From NCBI RefSeq assembly GCF_030116705.1, contig NZ_JAOTIK010000001.1, forward strand, positions 3,863,001 to 3,927,000: DNA of 64,000 nt, in the 5' to 3' direction. The stretch's first letter is position 1; each line of letters starts with the position of its first letter. The position numbers and the translations under genes are program-made. Below the pieces are notes generated by a model. The model was given only the letters and a program-made list of their open reading frames with translations. It searched no databases and had not been told where the DNA came from. This stretch comes from Streptomyces sp. ML-6. Its GTDB lineage: Bacteria > Actinomycetota > Actinomycetes > Streptomycetales > Streptomycetaceae. Below are positions 50,924 to 59,241 of the stretch, piece by piece.

Positions 50924-51033
50924 CTCCCCCTCCCTCCCTTTCTCCATGTCGCGGTGCGTCTGTCTATCACGATTCCGGGCGGGCGGGGCAGGGGGCGTGG
51001 GGCAGCCGTCCGATGTGGGCGCCGGATGTGCGG

Positions 51034-51062
51034 GAGGCCGGTGGGGCGTCCCCACCGGCCTC
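51034..51062 (-). terminator. Terminator after the pseudokinase gene
   Basis: Perfect 13-bp stem GAGGCCGGTGGGG / CCCCACCGGCCTC, 3-nt loop, just past the leftward stop at 51067, upstream of sigM. Confidence 0.85.
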
Positions 51063-51066
51063 TTCG

Positions 51067-52779
51067 TCAGTTGAGTACGGAGATCTCCGCGATCCCGCCC
51101 CGATAGCCGCCCGTTCCGTCCGACGGGAGCTCGGTGACGTGGATCAGGACGTAGCGGGTTCGTACGGGCTTGTCCAAGGTCTGCTTCAGCTCCTTCCCCA
51201 CCGTTTCGAGTTTCGTGAGGCGCTGCGGGAAGTCCGAGAGCAACGACGGGGCGGAGGCATCTGTACCGGCTGCGAGAACCTCGATCTTCTGTCCGCTGCG
51301 GTACATGCCGATCTCGAGGCCGGAGACGTCCTGGACGCTGCCCAGATCGACGACTATGCCACTGCCGTCCTTGCGGTTCGAGTAGTTGCCGAAGTTCGCG
51401 TAGCCCACATAGCGCGGGGTGACCCAGGCCGTGCTCGCATCGCCGTCGATGGAGTTCGACACCTGATTTGTCTGGATGCCCGAGCCGCTGGGCATGAACT
51501 CCGTCGCATCGGTGATCCGCAGCGGTTTGGGCGGGGCCGGTGCCTTTTCGTCGCCGCCCTTCGGAGTGGTCTGCGTGGTCTCTTCGGGCTCCGAGCCCTT
51601 GAGACGGTCGATGAGCGTTTCGGCGAGCTGCCAGCTGCCGAGGCCCAGTGCGGCGATGAGCAGCGCGGACACGGCCCACTTGAGGACCTTGCCGGTGCGG
51701 CTCTGGAGCGGGGCCGGTGGCACGACGACCACGGGCTGCGGGGGGACGGGCCCGCTCGGTGGACGGCCGTAGGAGCCCTGCTGGTAGGTCGTGCGCTGGT
51801 ACTCGGGCGGCGCCGTGAAAGCGGGCTCCGGCGGACGGATGCGGGGCATCGCGGCCACGGCCTTGGCCAGCTCGTCCGGCGTGGTGCACGGCTGTTCCTG
51901 CCGGGAGGCGGTGGCGCCGTCGTTGGCCAGCGCGCGCATGGCGATCTCGGAGAGGCCGCGGTGGACGCCGGCCCGCACCTGGTCGGGGGCGATCAGCCCC
52001 ACTCCCTTGGGAAGCCCCGTCAGGCCGTACGCGTCGTTCTCGTACGGCCAGCGCTGGGTCAGCGCGGCGTAGAGAAGGGCGCCGATCGCCTCGGTGTCCG
52101 CACGCTGCGGGCCCTCGGAGGTGATGCCCCGCAGAGCGGCGTTCACCGCGAGGCCGCGGATCCGGTACTGCCCGGTCGAGCTGCGCAGCACCGCACCCGG
52201 GGTGAGCCGCAGATGCGCGAGCCCTTCCCGGTGGGCGGCGGCCATGGCCTGGGAGACCTGGCTGACGAGCTGGTACGCGTCGTGCGCGTCCATCGGTCCC
52301 GAGGCCAGCAGGGAGGTGAGTTCGGTGGCGTCGGGGAGCCATTCGTGGACGACGTAGACGAGGTCGTCCTCCTCCACCGCGTCGAGCACCTGCACGAAGC
52401 GTGGGTCGCCGAGCAGGGCGGAGGACCGGGCCGCGGCCAGCACGGAACGGGCGCGGGGGTGATCGGCGGGGAGGAGATGGACGCCAACCGCCCGGCGCAG
52501 TTTCTCGTCCACGGCCCGCCAGCTGCTGAATCCGTCCAGACGGGTGACGCATTCCTCGAGCCGGTAGCGTCTGGCAAGTTTGTGGCCACTGTGCAGATCA
52601 GGGGTTGGCAGGGTGGGCCTGGAACCAATGCGCTCGCCGTCCGTCCCCTGTGGCTCCGAGCTCGTCTTGTCCTGAGCTTCTGCCGTCCCGTCGGTCGTGG
52701 CCTCGTCCGCCTTGGCGGTCAGCGGCTCGTCGCCACTGTTGTCGGCCACGTCGACGGCAGCCGTGCTACGTTCCGCCAC
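51067..52779 (-). CDS. MurJ-associated pseudokinase with C-terminal discoidin-like domain
   Basis: 570 aa. N-terminal disordered segment (1-65); kinase-like domain about 70-310. It lacks catalytic motifs: the HRD region reads AHLRLTPGAVL and no DFG or glycine loop is present, so it should be inactive. A Pro/Tyr/Gln-rich juxtamembrane linker with EYQRTTYQQG (candidate phospho-Thr) precedes one helix at about 364-384. The extracytoplasmic C-terminus (about 410-570) resembles a discoidin-type beta-sandwich (DASTAWVTPRYVG). In mycobacteria the same domains are fused to MurJ (MviN) and bind FhaA when phosphorylated by PknB; here they form a separate gene next to murJ. Confidence 0.88.
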   Translation of the reverse strand: MAERSTAAVDVADNSGDEPLTAKADEATTDGTAEAQDKTSSEPQGTDGERIGSRPTLPTPDLHSGHKLARRYRLEECVTRLDGFSSWRAVDEKLRRAVGVHLLPADHPRARSVLAAARSSALLGDPRFVQVLDAVEEDDLVYVVHEWLPDATELTSLLASGPMDAHDAYQLVSQVSQAMAAAHREGLAHLRLTPGAVLRSSTGQYRIRGLAVNAALRGITSEGPQRADTEAIGALLYAALTQRWPYENDAYGLTGLPKGVGLIAPDQVRAGVHRGLSEIAMRALANDGATASRQEQPCTTPDELAKAVAAMPRIRPPEPAFTAPPEYQRTTYQQGSYGRPPSGPVPPQPVVVVPPAPLQSRTGKVLKWAVSALLIAALGLGSWQLAETLIDRLKGSEPEETTQTTPKGGDEKAPAPPKPLRITDATEFMPSGSGIQTNQVSNSIDGDASTAWVTPRYVGYANFGNYSNRKDGSGIVVDLGSVQDVSGLEIGMYRSGQKIEVLAAGTDASAPSLLSDFPQRLTKLETVGKELKQTLDKPVRTRYVLIHVTELPSDGTGGYRGGIAEISVLN

Positions 52780-52906
52780 CGTCGTTCCTGCCTCCCCATC
52801 CGTTGCGCGATGCCAGCCAGCTCTGCACAGTCACGCCAATTGTGCCCACACTCCGGCGCTATGCACGACACGCAAGGGGCGGGGATGGTTGTGCGGCCGA
52901 CGGACC

Positions 52907-55066
52907 TCAGCGTCCGAGACGTCCTCGAACCATGCCGACCATGCCGTTGATCTCCTCGATCCGCATGCGCTTGGCGGCGACGAAGAAGACGCCCAGCAGG
53001 ACGGCCCCGCCGCAGATCAGCGCGACGAGCGAGCCGAAGGCGCCTTCGCCCAGGCCCAGGAGCACGGCGAAGCCCACGCCTCCGCCGAGCACCGCCGCCG
53101 GGACGGCGGCCATGCACAGCCGGGCGTAGGTGCGTACGACGTGCGCGCCGTCCAGGTCCCCGCCCAGGCGGTTGCGCAGCCGCCGCCAGGCGATGCCCAC
53201 ACCGACGGCGTAGGCGAGCCCGTACGAGGCGGCCATGCCGACCACGGCCCACTCGGCGGGCAGCATCACGTAGCAGAGGGCCGAGGCGGCGGCGTTGACC
53301 GCGGCGACGATGACCGTGTTGTAGAAGGGGGTGCGGGTGTCCTCGTAGGCGTAGAAGCCACGCAGCACCACGTACTGCACGGAGTACGGGATCAGGCCGA
53401 GGCCGAAGGCCATGAGGATGTAACCCATCGACCGGGCCGCCTCGGTTCCGGCGGAGGAGTACAGCAGGGTGCACATCGGCAGGCCGAGGGCGAGGAACAT
53501 GAAGGCCACCGGCACGATCGCGACGGCCGAGTTCCGCAGACCCTGCGAGATGTCGTCCCGGACGGCACCCGGGTCGTTGTCGTGGGCGGCGCGGGAGATG
53601 CGGGGCAGCAGGGCCGCCATGACGGACACGGTGATGATCGCCTGAGGCATGCCCCAGATGAGCTGGGCGTTGGAGTAGCCGAGGAAGCCGGCGCCGTCCT
53701 TGCCGGACAGCTTGCCCGCCGAGGTCGCGAGCTGGGTGACGACGATCACGCCCGCCTGGTTCGCCAGGACGAACAGGACGGTCCACTTGGCCAGCTTGAC
53801 CGTCTTGCCGAGCCCGTGTCCCTTCCAGTCGAAGCGCGGACGGAAACGGAAGCCCGCCTCGCGCAGGTACGGAATCATGGCCAGGGCCTGCACGACGAGG
53901 CCGAGCAGCGTGCCGATGCCGAGGAGCCGGACCCCTTCCGCCGGAATCGTCTCGACGCCCATCCGGGACTCGGCGGACGTGCCGTAGACCCAGATGAACA
54001 TGCCGAACGTGAAGATCATGACGATGTTGTTGAGGACCGGCGTCCACATCATCGCGCCGAACTTGCCGCGGGCGTTGAGGATCTGGCCCATCACGACGTG
54101 CACGCCCATGAAGAAGATGGTCGGCAGGCAGTACCGGGCGAACGTCACGGCGACGCTGTTGGCCGCCGCGTCCTGGGCGATCGTCGGCGACATCATGTGG
54201 ATCAGCCAGGGGGCGGCGAAGACCGCGATCGCGACGATCACGCCGAGCGCGACCATCACGAGGGTCAGCAACCGGTTGGCATAGGCCTCGCCGCCGTCCT
54301 CGTCGTCCTTCATGGAGCGGACGAGCTGGGGCACGAAGACCGAGTTGAGGCCGCCGCCCACGGTGAGGATGTAGATCATCGTGGGCAGGGTGTACGCGAT
54401 GGTGAAGCTGTCACCGAGCAGGGCCGCACCGAGCGCGGCGGTGATCACGAGGCTGCGGACGAACCCCGTCAGGCGGGACACCAGGGTGCCGGCCGCCATC
54501 AGGGCGCTGGACTTCAGCAGCCCGGAGACCCGGCCGCCGGACTTGGGCGGAGCGGCCGCAGGAGCCGGTTCGGGTGCCGCGGGGGCGGGTGCCGAGCCGG
54601 ACGGGCCCTCCTGGTCCCGGAAGAGGTGTGCGAAGGCGTCGGGCTGCTCCTCGTCCCGGGAGGCCTGGCTGACGAGGTCGTCCACCCCGACGAACTGGGT
54701 GGTTGCCGCGTTGTCGCCGTACGGCAGGTGCCGCGACGGGCCGCCGGGCTCGGGGGGCGGGGCCTGTGCCCAGACGCGCGGGTCGGGCGGGTACTGCGCC
54801 GCAGGCGGCTGCTGGTAGAGCGGATGAGGCTGCTGGTAGGTGCCCGGGGGCGGCGGCGGGTGCGCGGCGCGGTCGTACAGGGCCTCGGTCACCGGGTCCT
54901 GGACGGTCAGGTCCTGGGCGCGGTAGGGGTCGCGGTCGTAGGCGTCCTGGAGGTACGGGTCGGGCATCGGCGGAACCTGGCCGGGGCCCTGGGGCATCGG
55001 AGGCCCGCCGGAGGACCCGGCTCCGCCCGCACCCTGACCGCGGTCACCGTCATACGGCGCGTTCAT
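52907..55066 (-). CDS. murJ: Lipid II flippase MurJ (MviN)
   Basis: 719 aa. Residues 1-about 165 are a cytoplasmic Pro/Gln/Tyr-rich extension; then about 14 membrane helices of the MOP/MurJ fold, with LTGFVRSLVITAALGAALLG, GGGLNSVFVPQLVRSM and MALGLPMCTLLYSSA-like blocks. Flips lipid II to the outer face for peptidoglycan synthesis. The pseudokinase gene follows after 127 bp. DUF6049 gene lies 49 bp upstream, probably one operon. Confidence 0.96.
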   Translation of the reverse strand: MNAPYDGDRGQGAGGAGSSGGPPMPQGPGQVPPMPDPYLQDAYDRDPYRAQDLTVQDPVTEALYDRAAHPPPPPGTYQQPHPLYQQPPAAQYPPDPRVWAQAPPPEPGGPSRHLPYGDNAATTQFVGVDDLVSQASRDEEQPDAFAHLFRDQEGPSGSAPAPAAPEPAPAAAPPKSGGRVSGLLKSSALMAAGTLVSRLTGFVRSLVITAALGAALLGDSFTIAYTLPTMIYILTVGGGLNSVFVPQLVRSMKDDEDGGEAYANRLLTLVMVALGVIVAIAVFAAPWLIHMMSPTIAQDAAANSVAVTFARYCLPTIFFMGVHVVMGQILNARGKFGAMMWTPVLNNIVMIFTFGMFIWVYGTSAESRMGVETIPAEGVRLLGIGTLLGLVVQALAMIPYLREAGFRFRPRFDWKGHGLGKTVKLAKWTVLFVLANQAGVIVVTQLATSAGKLSGKDGAGFLGYSNAQLIWGMPQAIITVSVMAALLPRISRAAHDNDPGAVRDDISQGLRNSAVAIVPVAFMFLALGLPMCTLLYSSAGTEAARSMGYILMAFGLGLIPYSVQYVVLRGFYAYEDTRTPFYNTVIVAAVNAAASALCYVMLPAEWAVVGMAASYGLAYAVGVGIAWRRLRNRLGGDLDGAHVVRTYARLCMAAVPAAVLGGGVGFAVLLGLGEGAFGSLVALICGGAVLLGVFFVAAKRMRIEEINGMVGMVRGRLGR

Positions 55067-55115
55067 CGAAACCCCACCTCATCGTCCCCGGCCGACCGGC
55101 CACGCCAGACATCGC

Positions 55116-57410
55116 TCAACGTTCCACTTTCTCACCCGGCGCCGAAGGCCCCCCGCTTTCCGGACCGGTGTCCGGCGTCGGGTCACTCGGCTGCTCGGGT
55201 TCGTCGCCACCGTCGGCCGGGCCGCCCGCGTTGACGCGCTTGCGCTGGGTGTACATCCTGACGCCCGCGAGGACCAGGAGCAGCAGCCCTCCGGCGATGA
55301 CCAGCAGCACGGTCGGGGTGAGCTCGGAGACCTTCACGGTGAAGGTCATCTCCTCGCCGTACGGTGTGCCGTCCTCCGTGTAGAGCTGCGCCGTCATCCG
55401 CACCTGGCCGTTGATGTTGGCCGCGGCGTCGAACTTCACGGACTGGCTGTGGCCGGGACCGATGCGGATCGGCTGTTCCGCCACGGCTCCGCCGTCGTTC
55501 AGCCTGAGACGGGTGGCGTTCTCCGACTTCAGCCGGAGGACCAGGTGGTCCACACCCTGCAGCAGCCGGTTCTGCACGGTCACCGGGATGGTGGCGCTGC
55601 GGCCGGACAGGGTGACGTCCGACTTCGAGATGAGCTGGACCTCGTTGATGAGGCCCTGCAGATAGGTGCGGACCGAATCCCGGTACTGCTGGGCCTCCAG
55701 CGGCCGACCGCGCCACGACGTCGACATGGAGCGGTTGAGCGCGTTGCCGAAGGGGGTCACGACCCGCTCGGTCTGGGTGAGGATGACCTGGAAGTTGTCC
55801 AGCGAGACCTGGGTGGACTTGATGTCCTGGAAGGCCTGGGTGGGCAGCTCCTGGCTGCGGAGCTTCTTCGGGTACTTGGAGGCCTTGGGGACGGTCGTGG
55901 TGGCGTTGGCATCGGGCTTCGCCCCGGCCGCCTCCACGAGCCCGAGCGGCTGCGTCCAGCGCTCGTCGTCGAGCCCGTGCAGGGCGCGGGCCATCGACTG
56001 AGCCTGGGCGACCGTGGGTGTCCGCTGCGGTGCGACGACGATGCTCCGCTCCGCGTCGGTGTCCTGCTCGGCCAGCGCCAGGGTCAGCGCGAGGAACTTC
56101 TGCACGGCGAGGGTGGAGTCCTCCGCCTTCGACATGTCGCCCTGGAAGGCCGTGGAGAGCCGGGCGTCGGCGACGACCGCGGTGGTGCCGCCACCGATGG
56201 GCCGGGCGGCGGTCGGGGTGTAGGTCAGGTTGCCCGTCTCCTGGAGGCTGTCGCTGCGGGCGATCACCTTGTGGGCGCCGGCCGAGGTGGCGACATCGAC
56301 GATCGACGGGTCGATCGCGCCGTCGACGGGCCAGGCGAAGTCGGTCGACGGTTTCACGTGGAGCACGGTCTGCACCGTCGTCGCCGCCGCCTCCGTGGCG
56401 GTCTGGAGGTGGCTGAGGGTGCCCGAGACGTTCTTGCCGCGGTGCGCGATGGACGCCAGATCGGGATCGGCAAACGGCAGCGCGACGACCTTCCCGTCCG
56501 CCACGGCGGCTTCGAGGGAGGTGAGCCACTTCTTGGCGACGGCCTGGTTCTTCCCGGCGACGGTGGTGTCACCGGACTTGACGCGGTAGTCCCCCGTCAT
56601 CGCGTCGGCACTGGCCAGCAGGTCCGGGTCGATCACCCAGGTCACCGGGAGCCGGCTGCCCAGCGAGACCAGCTGCTCGAGACGCCCGCCCGGAGCCAGT
56701 TCGGCGGCCAGGCTGTCGTCCGCGAAGACGGGGGTCCGCTGATCGTCGGTATCCGTCTCGGCGGTGACGTGGGCCGACGCGATGAGCGGCCAGAGGTAGG
56801 TGACCTTGGTCCTGGAGTCGCGCTCCTCCTCCTGCCAGGGCAGGAAGGTCCGCTCGATCCCCAGCACCTGGCTGTAAGGGACCCGGGAGGTCTGCCCCGA
56901 CAGCGAGACGCCGAGCTGGTAGACGCCGTCGTCGCCGAGCCCCAGCTTGCCGACCGGGACGGAGAGCGTGAAGTCCTGGCTGATGCCGGAGGGGAGCTTC
57001 GCGAACTTCACCGTGTACTTGCCGCCGAGCGGGGCGGGGTCGCTGCCGAGTACGAAGCCGGTGCGCTTGGCGGCGGTGTCGATCGCCGTCCTGCTGGGGA
57101 GCTTCGAGCCCACCCGCAGATCGACCGTGGCCTGGGTGATCGTCTCCTTGCCCCGGTTGGTCACGGTGCCGGAGATGGTCAGGGTGTCCCCTTTGACCGG
57201 GGCGCTCGGGGCCACGCCGTCCAGGGACACGTCGACCGTCCGGGAGCCGGTGGGGGCCTTGCCGATCTCGCCCGCCCGCGCCGCGGGCGCGGCCGGACCG
57301 GCCAGCAACGCCGCGACGAGCGGCGCGCCGATCATCAGGGCCGCGGTGCGCCGCAGCCACCGGCGGGCAGGAGAGGTACCGATCCCCTGGATGTCTGCCG
57401 GCTCGGCCAC
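55116..57410 (-). CDS. DUF6049 secreted membrane protein
   Basis: 764 aa. Signal sequence about 20-46 (TAALMIGAPLVAALLAGPAA), a large extracytoplasmic region with beta-type N-terminal domain (VSLDGVAPSAPVKGDTLTIS) and LQGVDHLVLRLKSENATRLRL-type C-terminal domain, one helix at about 706-726 (TVLLVIAGGLLLLVLAGV), then a Pro/Glu-rich cytoplasmic tail. It corresponds to mycobacterial Rv3909, conserved beside murJ. Function unknown; a cell-wall assembly role is inferred from linkage. Probable first gene of the murJ operon. Confidence 0.88.
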   Translation of the reverse strand: MAEPADIQGIGTSPARRWLRRTAALMIGAPLVAALLAGPAAPAARAGEIGKAPTGSRTVDVSLDGVAPSAPVKGDTLTISGTVTNRGKETITQATVDLRVGSKLPSRTAIDTAAKRTGFVLGSDPAPLGGKYTVKFAKLPSGISQDFTLSVPVGKLGLGDDGVYQLGVSLSGQTSRVPYSQVLGIERTFLPWQEEERDSRTKVTYLWPLIASAHVTAETDTDDQRTPVFADDSLAAELAPGGRLEQLVSLGSRLPVTWVIDPDLLASADAMTGDYRVKSGDTTVAGKNQAVAKKWLTSLEAAVADGKVVALPFADPDLASIAHRGKNVSGTLSHLQTATEAAATTVQTVLHVKPSTDFAWPVDGAIDPSIVDVATSAGAHKVIARSDSLQETGNLTYTPTAARPIGGGTTAVVADARLSTAFQGDMSKAEDSTLAVQKFLALTLALAEQDTDAERSIVVAPQRTPTVAQAQSMARALHGLDDERWTQPLGLVEAAGAKPDANATTTVPKASKYPKKLRSQELPTQAFQDIKSTQVSLDNFQVILTQTERVVTPFGNALNRSMSTSWRGRPLEAQQYRDSVRTYLQGLINEVQLISKSDVTLSGRSATIPVTVQNRLLQGVDHLVLRLKSENATRLRLNDGGAVAEQPIRIGPGHSQSVKFDAAANINGQVRMTAQLYTEDGTPYGEEMTFTVKVSELTPTVLLVIAGGLLLLVLAGVRMYTQRKRVNAGGPADGGDEPEQPSDPTPDTGPESGGPSAPGEKVER

Positions 57411-57594
57411 GCGCTTACCCGTCCCTCGTCGTCGTCAGCTGGTGTCGATGGTTGTCGGTTGCTGCGTCCACGCATGGTAACGATGTGCGCGAGTGCCCGT
57501 GGCCGGGGAGTGCGCTACAAGATCGGGAAGAGCTCTGCGGGGTGTGACGAAACCGGGACGACCGGGCCGGTCCGGGCACGTACCCTTTTCTGTT
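57411..57594. promoter_or_regulatory. Divergent promoter region, DUF6049 operon and pcnA
   Basis: 184 bp. The rightward gene begins at a GTG without a ribosome site, with TACCCTTTTCTG a few bases before it, so transcription may start at or near the GTG (leaderless). Hexamers for the leftward operon are not obvious. Confidence 0.5.
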
Positions 57595-59037
57595 GTGCCG
57601 AACGCCAATGAAGACAGCTCCCGTGCCCTGACCCAGGTGCAGCACCGCGCAGTCAGCGAACTGCTGCGGGTCTCCCCGGTCGCCGACGACCTCGCCCGCC
57701 GTTTCCAGGAGGCAGGCTTCAGCCTGGCCCTGGTCGGCGGCTCGGTCCGGGACGCACTTCTCGGCCGCCTCGGGAACGACCTGGACTTCACGACCGATGC
57801 CCGTCCCGAGACCGTGCTGAAGATCGTCCGGCCGTGGGCCGACTCGGTGTGGGAGGTCGGGATCGCCTTCGGCACGGTGGGCGCCCAGAAGGACGGCTAC
57901 CAGATCGAGGTCACCACCTACAGGTCGGAGGCGTACGACCGGACCTCGCGCAAGCCCGAGGTGTCCTACGGCGACTCCATCGAGGCCGACCTCGTCCGTC
58001 GCGACTTCACGGTCAACGCGATGGCCGTCGCGCTCCCGCAGAAGCACTTCATCGACCCCCACGGCGGTCTGGAGGACCTGGCGGAGCGCGTACTGCGGAC
58101 CCCGGGAACGCCGGAGGAGTCGTTCTCCGACGATCCGCTGCGCATGCTGCGGGCGGCCCGTTTCGCCGCCCAGCTGGACTTCGACGTCGCTCCGGACGTG
58201 GTCACCGCGATGACGGAGATGGCCGGGCGCATCGAGATCGTCTCCGCCGAGCGGGTCAGGGAGGAGCTCAACAAGCTCCTGCTCTCCGCCCACCCCCGCA
58301 AGGGGCTCGCGCTGCTCGTCGACACGGGGCTGGCGCAGCAGGTGCTGCCGGAGCTCCCCGCGCTGCGTCTGGAGAGTGACGAGCATCACCGTCACAAGGA
58401 CGTCTACGAGCACTCGCTGACCGTTCTGGAGCAGGCGATCGACCTGGAGGAGGACGGGCCCGACCTGACCCTGCGCCTGGCCGCTCTCCTCCATGACATC
58501 GGCAAGCCGAGGACGCGACGCTTCGAGAAGGACGGCCGCGTCTCGTTCCATCATCACGAGGTGGTGGGCGCCAAGATGGTCAAGAAGCGGATGACGGCGC
58601 TCAAGTACTCCAACGACATGGTCAAGGACGTCTCGAAGCTGGTGGAGCTCCATCTGCGCTTCCACGGCTACGGAGACGGCGAATGGACCGATTCCGCAGT
58701 CCGGCGGTACGTGCGCGATGCCGGCCCCCTGCTGGAACGGCTGCACAAGCTGACCCGCTCGGACTGCACCACGCGGAACAAGCGCAAGGCCGCCGCCCTC
58801 TCGCGTATCTACGACGGTCTTGAGGAGCGCATCGCCCAGTTGCAGGAGCAGGAGGAGCTGGATGCCATCCGGCCCGACCTGGACGGCAACGAGATCATGA
58901 AGATTCTAGGCATCGGCCCCGGGCCGGTGATCGGCAAGGCGTACGCGTTCCTGCTGGAGCTGCGGCTGGAGCACGGGCCGATGGGGCACGAGGCGGCGGT
59001 CGGGAAGCTCAAGGAGTGGTGGGCCGCGCAGAGCTGA
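57595..59037 (+). CDS. CCA tRNA nucleotidyltransferase / poly(A) polymerase family
   Basis: 480 aa from the GTG at 57595 (VPNANEDSSRALTQVQ); the longer frame from 57493 is not conserved. Polymerase head: LVGGSVRDALLGRLGNDLDF (GGS and DxD), RRDFTVNAMAV; neck and body with RMLRAARFAAQLDF. A C-terminal HD-type domain (HKDVYEHSLTVLEQAI; LAALLHDIGKP). Adds or repairs tRNA 3' CCA or adds tails; the choice cannot be made by sequence alone. Commonly annotated pcnA or cca in actinobacteria beside murJ and sigM. Confidence 0.95.
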   Translation: MPNANEDSSRALTQVQHRAVSELLRVSPVADDLARRFQEAGFSLALVGGSVRDALLGRLGNDLDFTTDARPETVLKIVRPWADSVWEVGIAFGTVGAQKDGYQIEVTTYRSEAYDRTSRKPEVSYGDSIEADLVRRDFTVNAMAVALPQKHFIDPHGGLEDLAERVLRTPGTPEESFSDDPLRMLRAARFAAQLDFDVAPDVVTAMTEMAGRIEIVSAERVREELNKLLLSAHPRKGLALLVDTGLAQQVLPELPALRLESDEHHRHKDVYEHSLTVLEQAIDLEEDGPDLTLRLAALLHDIGKPRTRRFEKDGRVSFHHHEVVGAKMVKKRMTALKYSNDMVKDVSKLVELHLRFHGYGDGEWTDSAVRRYVRDAGPLLERLHKLTRSDCTTRNKRKAAALSRIYDGLEERIAQLQEQEELDAIRPDLDGNEIMKILGIGPGPVIGKAYAFLLELRLEHGPMGHEAAVGKLKEWWAAQS

Positions 59038-59076
59038 GGGTTCCGGGTCTACGAACCAGGGTGACGAGAGGGCGAC

Positions 59077-59110
59077 GTGTGGTCATGTTTCACGTGAAAC
59101 ATGACCACAC
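59077..59110. repeat. 34-bp perfect palindrome centred on parS
   Basis: Arms of 17 bp (GTGTGGTCATGTTTCAC and complement) with no spacer; the inner 14 bp are parS. It lies 40 bp after the pcnA/cca stop and could also act as its terminator. Confidence 0.9.
59087..59100. other. parS: parS centromere site
   Basis: Exact GTTTCACGTGAAAC, centre of the 34-bp palindrome. Confidence 0.97.
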
Positions 59111-59216
59111 TCTTGGCTCCGTGCCACTGGACTCGTTGAACCCACGATCCGGGGGCGGCATGCCCGGCTCCGGGTGTCGTGTGTCCGGCTTCGGACTCCT
59201 GTCTGGCGAGGGCGCC

Positions 59217-59230
59217 GTTTCACGTGAAAC
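59217..59230. other. parS: parS centromere site
   Basis: Exact GTTTCACGTGAAAC, 130 bp from the previous copy and 11 bp before the leftward MFS stop codon region. The two copies form the only close pair in an intergenic space here. Confidence 0.97.
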
Positions 59231-59241
59231 ATCCGCTCGCC

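Noticed and set aside
56351..56364. Possible eighth parS, GTTTCACGTGGAGC
   Set aside because: Matches 12 of 14 positions and lies in conserved coding sequence of the DUF6049 gene; the palindrome is broken. ParB binding to such a variant cannot be claimed without data.
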